A stretch of DNA of 64,000 nt. Origin: Dictyophora rubrovolvata (Eukaryota; Basidiomycota; Agaricomycetes; Phallales; Phallaceae). The DNA is taken from the NCBI GenBank assembly GCA_029959195.1, contig CP114126.1, positions 620,001 through 684,000 of the forward strand, written 5' to 3'. A program made the translations under genes and the position numbers. Shown one piece after another: positions 49,307 through 60,600 of this stretch (position 1 is its first letter; every line of letters begins with the position of its first letter). The notes below the pieces were generated by a model that was not told where the DNA came from, did not search any database, and saw only the letters and a list, made by a program, of their open reading frames with translations.

Positions 49307-51083
49307 TCAGTGTAACCACACAAGTAGGCTCTCCGAGGCCTGCAGAGCAACGGCTACACTACCATTTACCACCTTTATTGACTCTACGGCCTCTCTCCCG
49401 ATGCGTGAGCACATAGCATTAAAGGTTTGACCAGCTAGTGTGATGGGACTGAGTTCATCGGGGGAGACGATTGAGACTGCAGAAGGGGCGGTCAAACGCT
49501 TGGCTCGCAATGTGGAACTTTCTGTCTCTAAACCAGTTAACGAAATAGTGGTTGATGGGCGCGTTCCTGTTCCGTCGAAAAAATCGGTATTGATAAGAAG
49601 AAGTCGTAAGGGTTTGCCTGTTGAAGAATATATCCCATAAACGGCCATAAAATCTGTTCCGTTATCGAGCATAGCAACACTATGTCCGTCTACTCCAATG
49701 GCCTCCGATAAAAAGGCTGCGCCATAGTACGGGCCGTCGACAATATTTCTAAACAACGTTCAGTTGTTAACGTGGAATACAAATGCAATTTTCTCACTCT
49801 CCCCACCAGCAATAGGCGCAGTCCGAAATGGTACCTATAAAAAAACCAAATAAAAACCGTTCCACATAAATCAAAACGACAAGCCATGGGGTATGTAACC
49901 TTGGTGGAAGTATAAACGTTCAACTCCAATAAGTGCCGCTTGAAGAGAGTAATCCATGATCCAAAGAGCAGCTCCGAAGGTAGGACTTATGCCTCCTCCC
50001 CCACATGTGGCTTCGGTAATTGAGAGAACAGATAAATATGATCAATATAGCTCTGCTTTACCTGAATTAGTTTCGCCTAAGAAATAATGCTTTCCGATTG
50101 CGTGTGCTGCCGCGGCCTCAGACTTGTATTGGGAAGTGTAGGATATGATACCGCTGTCAACTGTAAATCAAAACAAGATTTGAACATGTAATTAAATAAC
50201 CATACGGATGACTTTGAAGAGCTTGTAGATTCGTACTAGCACCGCCACACGCAGATTGAGGGTAAGAATGTCCGCTGAACGAAAATATACTTGAGAGAGC
50301 ATTTGGAATCTTGGGTATCAATTCGGCTGTTCCCCATTTAGGCGGGGAGAGATAAACAGCGGCTTGGCCGACTGACTTTCCTAGTGTTTGGCCGAGATCT
50401 TGGTGCCACTCTTGCTGACTGGCTGCATCCAGAGCGGGACTCCAGGTCTGGTCCAGAGGGATAATAGGCGAATCACTGTCATAAACTTTGTAGACAATCA
50501 ATAGGGGCTTCATCGTTATATGAAAAAACAGCTGTACACTCAGGTTCATTCCCCAACTCAATAGACAGAAGATTATGCATAGATAACACAGCTCGTTGAG
50601 CGGCTTCAAGCGTGTTGGTTTCATTGTTCAACTGACGATTAAGGCCCACGGTAACATCTCCTTTCAACCTTGATGCCAAGTGAAGAAACGAGGGACCGTA
50701 GGTCAATGTAAGAGGGGCTTGTGTAGGATCTGAAACCGTGTAACGCGCGGCCAGAAATTCAGTCGCGTTGAACGTCGCTCTATCTCTGGAAATTCTGCGC
50801 GTAACTACGATATTTCGATATTGAATCTGAATACAAACTGAGTCGTTCCGCCTATGCGGACTGCTGGGGCATGTCCATGTGAGGCTTGCAGCTGATCGAG
50901 GCAAGGGGCCGTGTTATTCAAGCTCATATATCCGGGGAAAGCGAAGAATTCTAGTGATACGCTCAGTAAGGCAGGGTCGACTGCAACGGCACCAGGAGGT
51001 GCTGAGAAAGGAACATTGATGGTTTGACACCGAGACTCAATGATAAGACAGAGCAGAAAAATGAATGAATGAATAATCGTCAT
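49307..51083 (-). CDS. Secreted GH79 glycosidase (beta-glucuronidase type)
   Basis: The start at 51083 gives a signal peptide (MTIIHSFIFLLCLIIESRCQ). The barrel follows: DPALLSVSLEFFAFPGYMS, HAPAVRIGGTTQDSATF, LTYGPSFLHLASRLKGDVTV, SIELGNEPEF (acid/base Glu in NEPE), SPPKWGTAELIPKIPNALS, SGHSYPQSACGGAST and HYFLGETNSATCGGGG (probable nucleophile Glu in GETNS), then FGAALWIMDYSLQAALIGVE. The C-terminal beta domain (GAAFLSEAIGVDG, LLLINTDFFDGTG) ends LLVWLH at 49307. Fungal GH79 members remove 4-O-methyl-glucuronic or glucuronic acid from plant arabinogalactan and similar glycans. The exact substrate is inferred from the family only. Confidence 0.88.
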
Positions 51084-51549
51084 TTCCTGTCGGAAAATCG
51101 TCTAGCTCGTAATACTTATATCGTCGAGCTCAGCCTCCGACGGCCCGTTTGGCATAGCAATCACTGAAAGGACATCATATGTCCGAACCATGTGATACTA
51201 TAAGAAGTAGATTTCTAAATAGACCGATCACAAATGAAGCTAAGAGCGAAAGAAGAGCAAGAAGAGCCCGAGGATACCAGCGTCAAAGACAAACGTTCAA
51301 CGGACGTGATATGAATACGATGCCCGATGCTTCTTCGATCGCTTATTGGACTGGCACCATATGCTTGAGACAAAGAGCGGACGCTTCGGTATTTCTGCTC
51401 GGATAAATGATCTGCTGCCCAACTGCTGCCAGTGGAAGCAACTGGATATGTGACAAGGTTACAACGCGTGGCGCGTGACGCGTCATACCACGTGATTTTT
51501 TTTCGGACACGACCGTCGACACCAACCGTCAAGTCATTGCAAGCCTTCC
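51084..51549. promoter_or_regulatory. Divergent region, GH79 / RING copy 2
   Basis: 466 bp between divergent starts. Close to the RING gene it holds two ACGCGT boxes (51464-51469 and 51478-51483) and one CACGTG E-box (51489-51494), all within 90 bp of its ATG. In yeasts ACGCGT is the MBF cell-cycle box and CACGTG binds bHLH factors. Use here is inference. A poly-T run follows at about 51495. Confidence 0.5.
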
Positions 51550-52653
51550 ATGGACCAAGGCACGGCGGAGAAGAGCATCTGTGTGGCAGAGACAATGTAT
51601 ATCATAAAAATTCGTTTATATACTATCTTCTAACCTAACCTGTGTAAAATAGGGAAGATATAACTCAATTTATATCTTTACTACCTCGTCTCACCCTGGA
51701 TCAGCTGCCGTCCTGTAATTATACCGCACTGTAAAAACCGAGCTCGAAGATCTGACTTGATAACTTAGCCGAATGTTGCCCTATATGTTTGGTACCACTT
51801 ACGCTACTTATTTCTGAATCTCTCGATGGAAAGCCTGCTGGTGTCACAAAACTGAAGTGTGGACACGTGTTCTGTCTCTCAGAGTAATTATGGCAGGTTT
51901 TATCCGTCCATGGTCTCTAGACGCTTATGTTTTTAACAATAGCATATCCGAGTGGATTAACACTTCCCGTGGCAGCTGTCCCACGTGTCGGGATATGTTT
52001 CTGGTAATTCCCGAGCCTTCTGAAGAAGAATCATCGGATGGCGGGGAGTATATACCGGGTAGCGACTTAACGGAGGATTTTATGGAAGAGGATTACTGGA
52101 CTGAAGATGAGGAAGATTGGGGAGGTACCGAAGGAGAACCCGAAGACAATACTGCAAACGAATCGAATTCGTCCTGGGAGTCCGACCAGCATATAGACGA
52201 AGTTAGTGCCCCTGCACATGGTCAAATCCTATCTATCAGAGAAATTTCCGACGCTAGTCCATCCAATCTTCGTGGTAAGTAATTCAAAAATCCCAGCAAA
52301 AGGATTGTCTAAGTAGAAAATTTAGGCTTTACTGAAGGTCTGATGGACGAACTGTCACAATTGAAATCTAACATAGCATCCATACAGCCCTGCGATTTTC
52401 TCAATGAAAAGGCATTTTACCCCCCTTTCTCTTCGCTCAGCTAAGCATCTCACAAAGCAAACTGTTACAGGAACACGTCCAGGAGATCCTTACCCTATCA
52501 TCGCAAAAGACCAAAGACGTGAAGCGTATCCTGACTTCACAGGACATTTTTCCGACGTCGTCACCGGATTTCCAATGTATTCTAAATACGCTGCAGGACA
52601 TCGAGGACAGCATGCAAAAGTTATTGACTGTGGCAATGTCTAATTGTGATTGA
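51550..52653 (+). CDS. RING-finger protein (probable E3 ubiquitin ligase), copy 2
   Basis: Exons by phase: 51550-51596, 51653-51714, 51769-51883, 51943-52274, then from 52326. The N-terminus reads MDQGTAEKSICVAETMEDIT, then LTLDQLPSSECCPICLVPLT. The RING continues TKLKCGHVFCLSD and ISEWINTSRGSCPTCRDMFL, giving C-x2-C, C-x-H-x2-C-x2-D, C-x2-C as in copy 1, with an intron at the same codon (GA|C). A long acidic region follows (EEESSDGGEYIPGSDLTEDF, DEEDWGGTEGEPEDN). The 3' end is uncertain. The plain frame stops at 52444. Another frame, QSKLLQEHVQEILTLSSQKT to 52653, looks like a coiled coil and may be joined by a non-GT intron. I give the longer limit. Confidence 0.72.
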
Positions 52654-52713
52654 ACCACGTGCTTTAGGTCCTATGTATTTTTACTTCAGGTTGAATAATA
52701 TGTCGTGTATCGT

Positions 52714-54315
52714 CTATATATCCTGGTTCAAAAGGGTCCGGATGAACTGATCACCATCTAATCTTTTCCAGTCGTCTGTCTTTCCGCTCCATTTTCCACC
52801 TTTACCACCACCTTTAATACCTTTAGCCTTTAGCTTGTCACCAAAACTTTTCACGTCATTTTCGTCTGATCCAATGATTACAACAACGGTAGTTCCGTCT
52901 GATCCGCTAGATTCAGCCAATACGAGCAAAAACGGCGACGAGGAGGCTGAGCTTGCGTTCCAAGCAAATTGAATCGAAGTCAAGAAGTTCAAAGGATTCG
53001 CTGCTGAGCCTGAATGATGTTTAAAGGCGACAAATTTCTCATGGCCCTTGAACAGTGCCTGACGCGAGTCTCTCTCCAAGTCCCGGACCATGTAGGCAGC
53101 GAGTTCTACCTCGAGCTCCTCAACGCGTTTATTTCCCTTACGTCGGCCGTCAGTCTCGAATGCCAACCGTTCCGGTATCTGTTCAATAGCACAGCCGTAT
53201 TGCGCTGCAGCGATTGTTAAAAGCCCATGCGCTTTTGACAAGTATGCCTGGACCCGAGGACCTGCGCAAAAGAAAGTGCGTCCCCGGCCACGAGATAGTG
53301 GCTCCACTTGAGGTCGGATGAATATTGATATTCCCTGGAGAGAAGGCAAATGGGTTCCACAGCACCTGCGAAATAAAAAAGTTCAGACCTTTTTTACGCA
53401 AAGAAATGTGATAACTAACGGATTACGATCTACACCTTCAATTACGACAGTTCGATTAATACCGCCTGTATAGTCAACTGGCAAACTCTTGTTACTCCTT
53501 TCATCGTCACTTGTGGGGTTATTGTTCAAATCGTCGACCTCAATGTATACCTTTGTCCCCTTGATGCAGATATCGTTTGCTTCATTTCCAATCATCTGGA
53601 GCTCTTCCGCACTCGGTATGCGGGGGACTTCAATATAAGCTAATGCAGGATATTGAGCCATATACCACGAAGGCGTTGGTAATTCTAATTTTCTTTCAAG
53701 CAAGGCCGAAATCAAATGCTGGCTAGTATGCATGCACATCTAGATTTTGAAATCAACGTCTGCAGGAGAGTTGTTCTCCAATTAGATCTTTGACTTACAT
53801 GATCATACCGTCGACGAAAACCTTCCTCTCCAAGATACACTTTGACCACACTGCCAGAAGGCATGATTTCGCCATCCTTCACATAGTGTATGGCATGGTG
53901 CCCATGACGTTTCACCTCGAGAACAGGCCATACATGACCATCGGCAGACTCCATGAAACCGATGTCAGATGGCTGTCCACCACCTTCGGGAAATAATATG
54001 GTATCATGAAGAAGGACTTGAACGATCTTTCCTTTCTGGGCTGCCTGTGGGGCCTTTTTTTTGTCTTTAGGAGGCTCAAGGCTTTGCGATTCCTGGCATT
54101 GAATGACATGAGTTGTCAACGCGTTTAGTAGCGGATTTCCTAATTCAGAGATATAAATCTGAGTACTGGCTAGTAGTCTTCGGGCTCTCACTTTGACAGG
54201 CTAGAAGACCGACAGGTACGGGAGTGGAGACATCCGTCGACACCTTGATTGAAGGTGAAACAATTCGATGATAAACATCGTATTCATTCAATGCTGGAAG
54301 TACGGTGGTTGCCAT
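52714..54315 (-). CDS. Alanyl-tRNA editing protein (AlaX/Aarsd1 type)
   Basis: A free-standing editing enzyme that removes Ser or Gly wrongly attached to tRNA-Ala. The start at 54315 gives MATTVLPALNEYDVYHRIVS. After an intron comes the family start LLACQRNPLLNALTTHVIQC, then LLHDTILFPEGGGQPSDIGF and the first zinc pair in HMCMHTSQHLISALLER. The second metal motif is NPCCGTHLPSLQGI, formed across a splice. The rest continues with FFCAGPRVQAYLSKAHGLL, a helical stretch, and a DHHA1-like C-terminal part rich in Gly/Lys (KAKGIKGGGKGGKWSGKTDD), ending at 52714. It lacks the synthetase domain of AlaRS. An ATG at 54492 is in frame and would add 59 unlike residues; I prefer 54315. Confidence 0.92.
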
Positions 54316-54636
54316 AAATGAATGTGAGTAACAGCTGCTGACCTGCGTGAGAAATTTACATAGCATACAAGACAACAACAGTTCAACACTGGGAGTAATT
54401 ATACTTGTACAGGAGGAAGGGTAATATAATATCAACAACTTGTGTGCCAGTCTTTCAAAATCGAAAGTCTCTCTAACCAGGCCAGGACTCATGAAAAAAT
54501 AACGCGAGCCAGCTTCGTATCGCCAATAAGGCCTGAGATATGAATGTTTTGTAGCTAGCCATGCGAATTAATAATGAGAGCTAAAACATAATTAATGACA
54601 GAGGCCGTACCAGGTGGCCAAAGCCATTTTCAGTTA
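54316..54636. other. Intergenic, alanyl-tRNA editing gene promoter / U2B''-like 3' flank
   Basis: 321 bp between two - strand genes; the side near 54490 is open in the frame of the downstream gene. No other feature is seen. Confidence 0.4.
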
Positions 54637-55159
54637 CTAATTTGCTTCATCTTCGATTTCCATTTCATCTTCATCGTCAAGCTTTTCTCGCTTGCTATTT
54701 CGGCTATTCACAGCGTCCTCTTCGCGGCCCCGTTTTTCTCCGACAACTCCATTTGTCAAGTGGGCATCTGTAGAAGTGGTTTTGGATAGGGCAGGATGGA
54801 CAAAGTTGGGGTCTTCTCGCAGTAGAGTGGCATATGATTTTGTTTTCGCGTATTCGATGTGCTGCGTCGCAAGTCAATTGAGTTGTACAGCAAAGTCTCT
54901 AAATTAAAGAGAGAGAAAAACGAACCATAGGTTTATCGTAGAAAAGCATACCATCGCACGCGCGCATGGCCGTCGTCGCACTAGCAAGGTCTGCAAATAC
55001 CAGAAAGGCCTGTCCCCGCATTTTGGTGTTTTTCAGAGCAACAACATCGATTATCTTCCCATAGGTTGTAAATAGAGAATATAACTGGGCTCTTAGCTCT
55101 TCCTTTTGAACGTGGTCATTGAGATTTTTCACATACAAGGATGCGTTTGGAGTGGACAT
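54637..55159 (-). CDS. U1A/U2B''-type RRM protein (U2 snRNP B'', Msl1-like)
   Basis: The start at 55159 gives MSTPNASLYVKNLNDHVQKE; LYVKNL is RNP2. Then LRAQLYSLFTTYGKIIDVVA, LKNTKMRGQAFLVFADLASA (RGQAFLVF is RNP1) and CDGMLFYDKPM. Across an intron the frame continues in YAKTKSYATLLREDPNF, as is usual in this family, and a charged C-terminal tail (KRGREEDAVNSRN, DDEDEMEIEDEAN) stops at 54637. Only one RRM is present, as in yeast Msl1, while animal U2B'' has two. The protein binds stem-loop IV of U2 snRNA in the spliceosome. The U2 rather than U1A assignment is inference from the short single-RRM form. Confidence 0.85.
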
Positions 55160-55400
55160 TGTTTCCAACGTGCGCCTCTATTACATAATGTTTTGTGTTG
55201 CCTTCTTTTTCGCGGTTAACATATAAAGTCGGTTGAAGTTCCTACTGCTTTATCGAGACCAGCCCACCAACCACACCGTCTTTTATAAGGGGCTTACAAG
55301 CGCAGCCTTGCGTGCTCCGTCTTAGATTTTCAATTGATCATTGCACGACTTCACATGAGAAAGTGCTGAACCAAGGATTACACCTAAAAATTAATCTGCG

Positions 55401-56783
55401 ATGGACATGGCTCAAATCCGCGAATGGTTGCCTCGTGTTCTTGTTCCCTTTTTCACTCTTTCTTACCCCGTACCTCGTCCCGAGCATCCTGACTCGTTCT
55501 TCAACTCCAATTACTATGGGCGTGGATTTCTCGACATATTTTTTGCCATCGCTTGGGTCGGTGTCCTCGCATTCCTTCGTGAAGTCTTGAGGTTAGGAAT
55601 CTTGGAGCCGTTCGCTCGCTCTGTACTTTATCATATGGACGCGAAAGAGCAGAAACTTAATTCATCACGCAACGCCAAACCCACCAACGGTAACGGCCAT
55701 GCTAACGGACACACAGCGCCCGCAAAAACACCTCTCAAGCCTTTGCCTATCGAGTCGACGTCCTCCAACCCTTCGCAGCAAATCATCCCGAAAAGACCCA
55801 AGGGAATGGACAAGGTTGCATGGAAACGGGAACGAAGCACGCTTCGCTTTGCAGAACAAGGCTGGCAATTTGTGTATTATAGTGTATATTGGCCATTGGG
55901 TTTCGTAAGGACTAGATTGCGGCCCTGTTTGAAGCATTGATAAATCATATTTTATAGTATATTCACTATAATCTTCCCAGCGCACCATTCAACCTTGACA
56001 ATCTATGGCTCAATTATCCGCATACTGCCCTTGCTGGCCCGCTCAAATTTTATTATCTAACACAACTAGGGTTTTGGTTCCATCAAGTTCTTCTTCTGAA
56101 CGCTGAAGCACGAAGAAAAGACCATGTGCAGATGATGTCTCATCACGTCATCACCATAGCTCTAGTCACTGGAAGTTACTGGTGTAATTTTACTCGGGTT
56201 GGTGTCCTGGTCATGGTCTTGATGGACTTTTGTGACATATTTTTGGCGGTATGTGTTTATTTCTCATATTTTTACATTCGTGGGTACGAACAGCTTCACC
56301 ACATAGTTTGCCAAAATGTGTCGGTATCTGAGAGTGCAAGCATTAATTATGGATTCGGTTTTCGGATTCTTCGCTTTTTCCTGGATTATTACGCGTGATA
56401 TTCTGTTCGGAATCGTGATATATTCCGCTTATATGAGAAGCCCGCAACTCATGGAGTTCAAATGGGATCCCGAAAACGGCCATTATATCACATATACTGG
56501 ATATGTTGCTTTCGTAAGTTTATTATTGGCTCTACAGGTATGTGCCACCACCATCTTTCCTTCTTTCTTCGCTCCCTTAATACTTATTTTAAAGATTCTA
56601 CTCTTCTTCTGGACTATCGTGTTGCTCCGCATTATATGGAATGTTCTTGGCGGCAATCCTCCTGATGACAGCAGAAGTGACGAAGAAAGGCATGTGGAAA
56701 CTCATCGTCTCACTTATTCTAGTCTTAACGGTTGAATTTTATGCAGTGATGATAGCGAGTACGAGACTAAGAAAAGTCAATGA
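55401..56783 (+). CDS. LAG1: Ceramide synthase (LAG1/LAC1 family)
   Basis: An ER membrane enzyme that joins a fatty acyl-CoA to a sphingoid base. The start at 55401 gives MDMAQIREWLPRVLVPFFTL, then NYYGRGFLDIFFAIAWVGVL (TM1). A charged loop with Asn/Gly repeats precedes the TLC domain: RFAEQGWQFVYYSVYWPLGF, NYPHTALAGPLKFYYLTQLG, FWFHQVLLLNAEARRKD and the Lag1 motif HVQMMSHHVITIALVTGSYW with its paired His. VLVMVLMDFCDIFLALAK carries the expected Asp residues. Further TM segments are SWIITRDILFGIVIYSAY and ILLFFWTIVLLRIIWNVLGG. The acidic C-terminus, DDSEYETKKSQ, ends at 56783. Around five introns. Confidence 0.94.
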
Positions 56784-57122
56784 CTGCGGTTTGCGTTTTT
56801 AAAAACTCTTTGATGTTCCCATGAATATACATAGTATACCTTTACAATATCTAGAACGAGTATATTATGGGTCGAGGATGTTAAATGTTCATACCATTAT
56901 CGTAGCTACAGATAATAGACTGGAAGTTTGGCATTTTTTGGGGCTTCTTTTTCCTATCCCCTCTACCATGATATCTATGCGGACAAGGACGTACTTGGAA
57001 ATATCAAATGCGGCGTCACCAGCGTTTACATAACCGAACGCTCAGTCAGTCACAGCAATCCGTTGCAATCTTTCACTCCTTTTCTCCTTATTCTTTACTT
57101 TTTACCTCTCATACAAACACCA
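56784..57122. other. Intergenic, ceramide synthase 3' flank / Snf7 promoter
   Basis: 339 bp between two + strand genes. A CT-rich stretch precedes the Snf7 ATG (about 57060-57120). No gene is seen. Confidence 0.45.
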
Positions 57123-58016
57123 ATGTCGTCTTGGCTTAGTTATATCACAGGGAAAAAGGAGACGAAAGTTGCTGCCCGCGATGCCATAGTAACTCTACGG
57201 CAGCAGTTAACTATGCTTGAGAAGAAGGAAGACTTTTTGAAGAAGAAAATCGACGAGGAAGCAAAGATTGCGAAAGTCAATGCCGTGAACAATAAATCAG
57301 GTATAAAGGTTCTTGTACAATATTAATTGGGGGTCATTTACTATCTTCCGTGTAAAGTGGCGTTGGCTGCGTTACGGCGAAAGAAGGCACGTGAAGACGA
57401 AATGGATAAGATATCAGGTCAACGATTTCAATTAGAGATGCAAGTTAACACGATCGAATCGGCGAACCTGAATGCTGAAACGATGTTGGCTATGAAGAAA
57501 GGAGCTGATGCTCTCAAGGCCATTCATGGCAATTTGTATGTTATTTCTTTTCGCCGAAGCAATATGTTGCGATTGCTGACCTATCAAATTTAGATCAATT
57601 GATAAAGTGGACGCTACGATCGAAGCTATTAATTCCCAGCGTGAAATCGCCAACGAGATATCTGAAGCCATTTCGAATCCGTTGGGCGCAGGTGTCGAGA
57701 TTGATGAGGTAAACGCCTCTCATCTATTAAATAATAAAGCGATCATAATCGTTTTCCTTTATCAGGATGATCTTAAGCAACAACTGGCGGAATATGAGGC
57801 GGAGGCTCTTTCCGAAACTCTGACTGGTGCTGGACGGGTACCCATCCATAGTCCGACAGTTCCTGGTGGTAAAGTGGCAGTAGAGCGTGAGTATTACGTA
57901 TTGATTTGTAATTATCCGCGTTGCTGAGACTTTTATTTTCAACAACAGCATTATCAGAAGAGGAAGACGACGAAGCTGCCCAGCTTAAGCAACTACAAGC
58001 TGCTTTGGCTATGTAA
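57123..58016 (+). CDS. SNF7: ESCRT-III subunit Snf7/Vps32 (CHMP4)
   Basis: The start at 57123 gives MSSWLSYITGKKETKVAARD, then AIVTLRQQLTMLEKKEDFLK and KKIDEEAKIAKVNAVNNKS. After an intron come ALAALRRKKAREDEMDKISG, RFQLEMQVNTIESANLNAET and MLAMKKGADALKAIHGNL. Later blocks are DKVDATIEAINSQREIANEI and DDLKQQLAEYEAEALSETLT; the end is LSEEEDDEAAQLKQLQAALA (MIM-like helix), with the stop at 58016. The basic N-terminal coiled coil, acidic C-terminal half and length of about 220 residues fit Snf7. It polymerises on endosomes to cut membrane necks and also serves in Rim101-type pH signalling in fungi. Confidence 0.96.
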
Positions 58017-58328
58017 ATATTCCCCCCTCCAGTCATTTCTCTCCCCATTTCTTCAAGTTTCAGTCATCACGTGTTTTTTAAGTATTATCACTGCATAAGT
58101 TCTATTTTTTCGGTTTGCTGTAATAATTGCCTTTTCATTTAATAGTAGGACCCCATTTTGTACGTTTTACCTGTCATTGCGAACAAGAAACGATCCGTAC
58201 CCAAGAGTTTAGTGTTTCTTCTTCATACGCATTTGACTATGCGAGTATATATATATTACGACCAAAGGAAATGTATTGATACACTATGCCTGCCAAACCG
58301 CCCGCGCCAATAAGATATCAAGAAAAGT
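58017..58328. other. Convergent 3' flanks, Snf7 / Nem1-like
   Basis: 312 bp between facing stop codons, AT-rich, with a TATATATAT run near 58245-58255. No gene is seen. Confidence 0.45.
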
Positions 58329-59868
58329 CTAGAATCCACGTATCCCTAAGACTCTTCTTACGTCGCTTGTAAAACGTAAGGAATCTAATACTGGAAGAAG
58401 ATCTAGCAAAGCCTCATCTGACATGTCATGCGTCCACCCTTCAATGGGAATACCGTTTGCTAACAACATTTTTTTCAATGTAGTAACAAACAACCATAGT
58501 TGACAAATGATACTTACCTTGATTGATATTATAACTTATTGGTGAATTGTCTATCAAACAAACTCGGGAGAGATCTTGTTCTATTAAAGACAGATCTTTA
58601 ATATACGATCCACTCGGTAACCGTGTACAGGACTACATTGTGAAGTGAGTTGTTAAACTGCACAAATGAAAGAAGAATCAACAGCGGACCTCTCGAAAGA
58701 AACGGCGGGTTAGTATTCCACGACCAGCATCTAGCCAGTCTATCACAGGATCCGCGTATTCTTGCATCGATGCGGTGAAGACTACTAGAGTATACCAACT
58801 GGACACCTGAAATTATCGAATCAATGAGCCTTCTTCTCTTTATTTATTTTTTGCATCTGTTAAATGAGAAACCTTATGTACCTTGCGCAAAAAGTAGTCG
58901 ACGAACGGTCGTTTATAAACATGATAAAGAGTGCTCCGTCCATCTTGGACGACTTCTACCATATGGCCGGCACCTTTATTGCGTCGACCACCTAAACCTA
59001 ATAGACCGCTGCCGCCCGTATAGCTTGTCAATGGCTTTGATGTGGAATGGATAAGAGTTTCGTCTAAATCCAGAACGAGGGTTTTAGGAAGATGAAAGGG
59101 AGTCCTGCGAGGAGATGGCAAAGGAGAAGGAGAACGACTGGAAGTGGCTGATATAGATGATTGAGTGAGTAACGATGAACTGAATGGATTTGGTAAAAGG
59201 TTTGATGAAATTGCAGATGATGGTAAGTCTTTCGTATCTGGGTATCTAGTCTTGATTGTTCTCCGCATTGTGCCACCGGGAATTGCAGAAGGATGTGATA
59301 ACGCTGACTGGTCATTTTCAAGCGTTTGTTTGACGTGTTTGGCGAGGATTCGATCTGTATCGTCAGACTCGTCACTATCCTTTTCCTCCACAGATGTTAC
59401 TTCTTCGATCTCGCTGTCTCCGACCACTGCCGCCTTAAAGGAGCCGAACCACCACGGCTTGTGAATATTCTTGACAATGTAATGCCATGCTTCACATATT
59501 GTGTTCCAAATAATGAACAACGCGCGAATAAAATAAATACGTTGAATACGCTGCATGTCGTACTTAAGGTCAGGATTTGAAGAATCCTCGTCTTCGGAAG
59601 AAGCAGTCGATTCAAGATTACGACGTGAAACAGGAACAGTGGATAAAGTGAATACTGGCTTAGCAAAAGCAGGAAGAGAAAAAGAGCGTTTTGTCCGCGG
59701 AAACGACGAGGCCTGCAGGCCATGCAAGAAGGGCTTATTCCAAGTTCTTGTGCGTCTCAACTTGTCAGTGGATTCATTCTTCCCAGAACGTTCTAAGGCA
59801 GATTCGGCCCCAGGGCCAGAGGTGGCCAAGACATCGAGTTTACGGGATAAATAAGTAAGGGAGTTCAT
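58329..59868 (-). CDS. NEM1: Nem1-type HAD phosphatase (lipin activator, nuclear envelope/ER)
   Basis: The start at 59868 gives [21 protein letters not shown] disordered N-terminal part is followed by a membrane stretch ([20 protein letters not shown]) and a Ser/Pro-rich linker. The FCP/SCP catalytic domain begins [20 protein letters not shown] (DLDET, with both catalytic Asp). It continues [54 protein letters not shown] and [20 protein letters not shown], ending [10 protein letters not shown] at 58329. TM plus CTD-phosphatase order is that of Nem1/Dullard, which with Spo7 dephosphorylates lipin (Pah1) and steers lipid flow between membranes and storage. Three or four introns lie in the catalytic half. 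Confidence 0.93.
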
Positions 59869-60600
59869 AGTTTCCAAAAGAGACTCCTAAGGGCAGAAGG
59901 AGTCTCGATTGAGAGGAAACTAGATAGGCCCGTAAAGTAGCAAGAAGGAAGCTACTAGGCTGTTAGTTCCGGCGGCCTGGTTTGACATGTCACGGCCATT
60001 CAGTACTCAGTAACCGGCATTATCTCTGCGCTTACAGAAGATTTTTATTATTGTATATGTTCAAAGTGACATTAAACAAATTCATGAAATACTTTATGAA
60101 AGGTTTGATACTGATTTCTGAACTGAAATTTGTCACAGTTGAGAAGCATCCTTAGTAACAACTTGAGAAGTGCAGTATACAGTGCGTTCTAGTACCGACA
60201 ATAGCAATGGCAGTGGACGGTAGGAAAGCTTAAATATGATGCCATGCGTGCGGTCTGGGCCCGGGCAGGACTCTGTTAATTCCAAATAGCAGCCTCGTGG
60301 AATCTGTCCTGGCTTTGAGGCTACAAATGTATGTCACGAAAGTGCATGCAACATAGTGCAGTACTTTCTTCGGAACGCGTACGACTCATACACCGAAAGA
60401 AAGGGCAGTGATTAGCAATTCGCTTCAAAAACTGGGCAAACGAGTGAGTTAGAAATGAAATGCTACATAATGCAAGACGTCGTACGCATTTGCAGATTAC
60501 TATTTCGAGTTATGTAAACACTAAGGCGAAGTGAGATTAGTTCAAACTCAGCACGACGCGTCATTTTCGAACTTTCTTTAACAAAACCAAATCCCAAATT
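59869..60600. promoter_or_regulatory. Divergent region, Nem1-like / Rpn6
   Basis: 732 bp, the longest divergent gap in the window. I see no gene, clear repeat or yeast-type Rpn4 element. It presumably holds both promoters and leaders. Confidence 0.45.
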
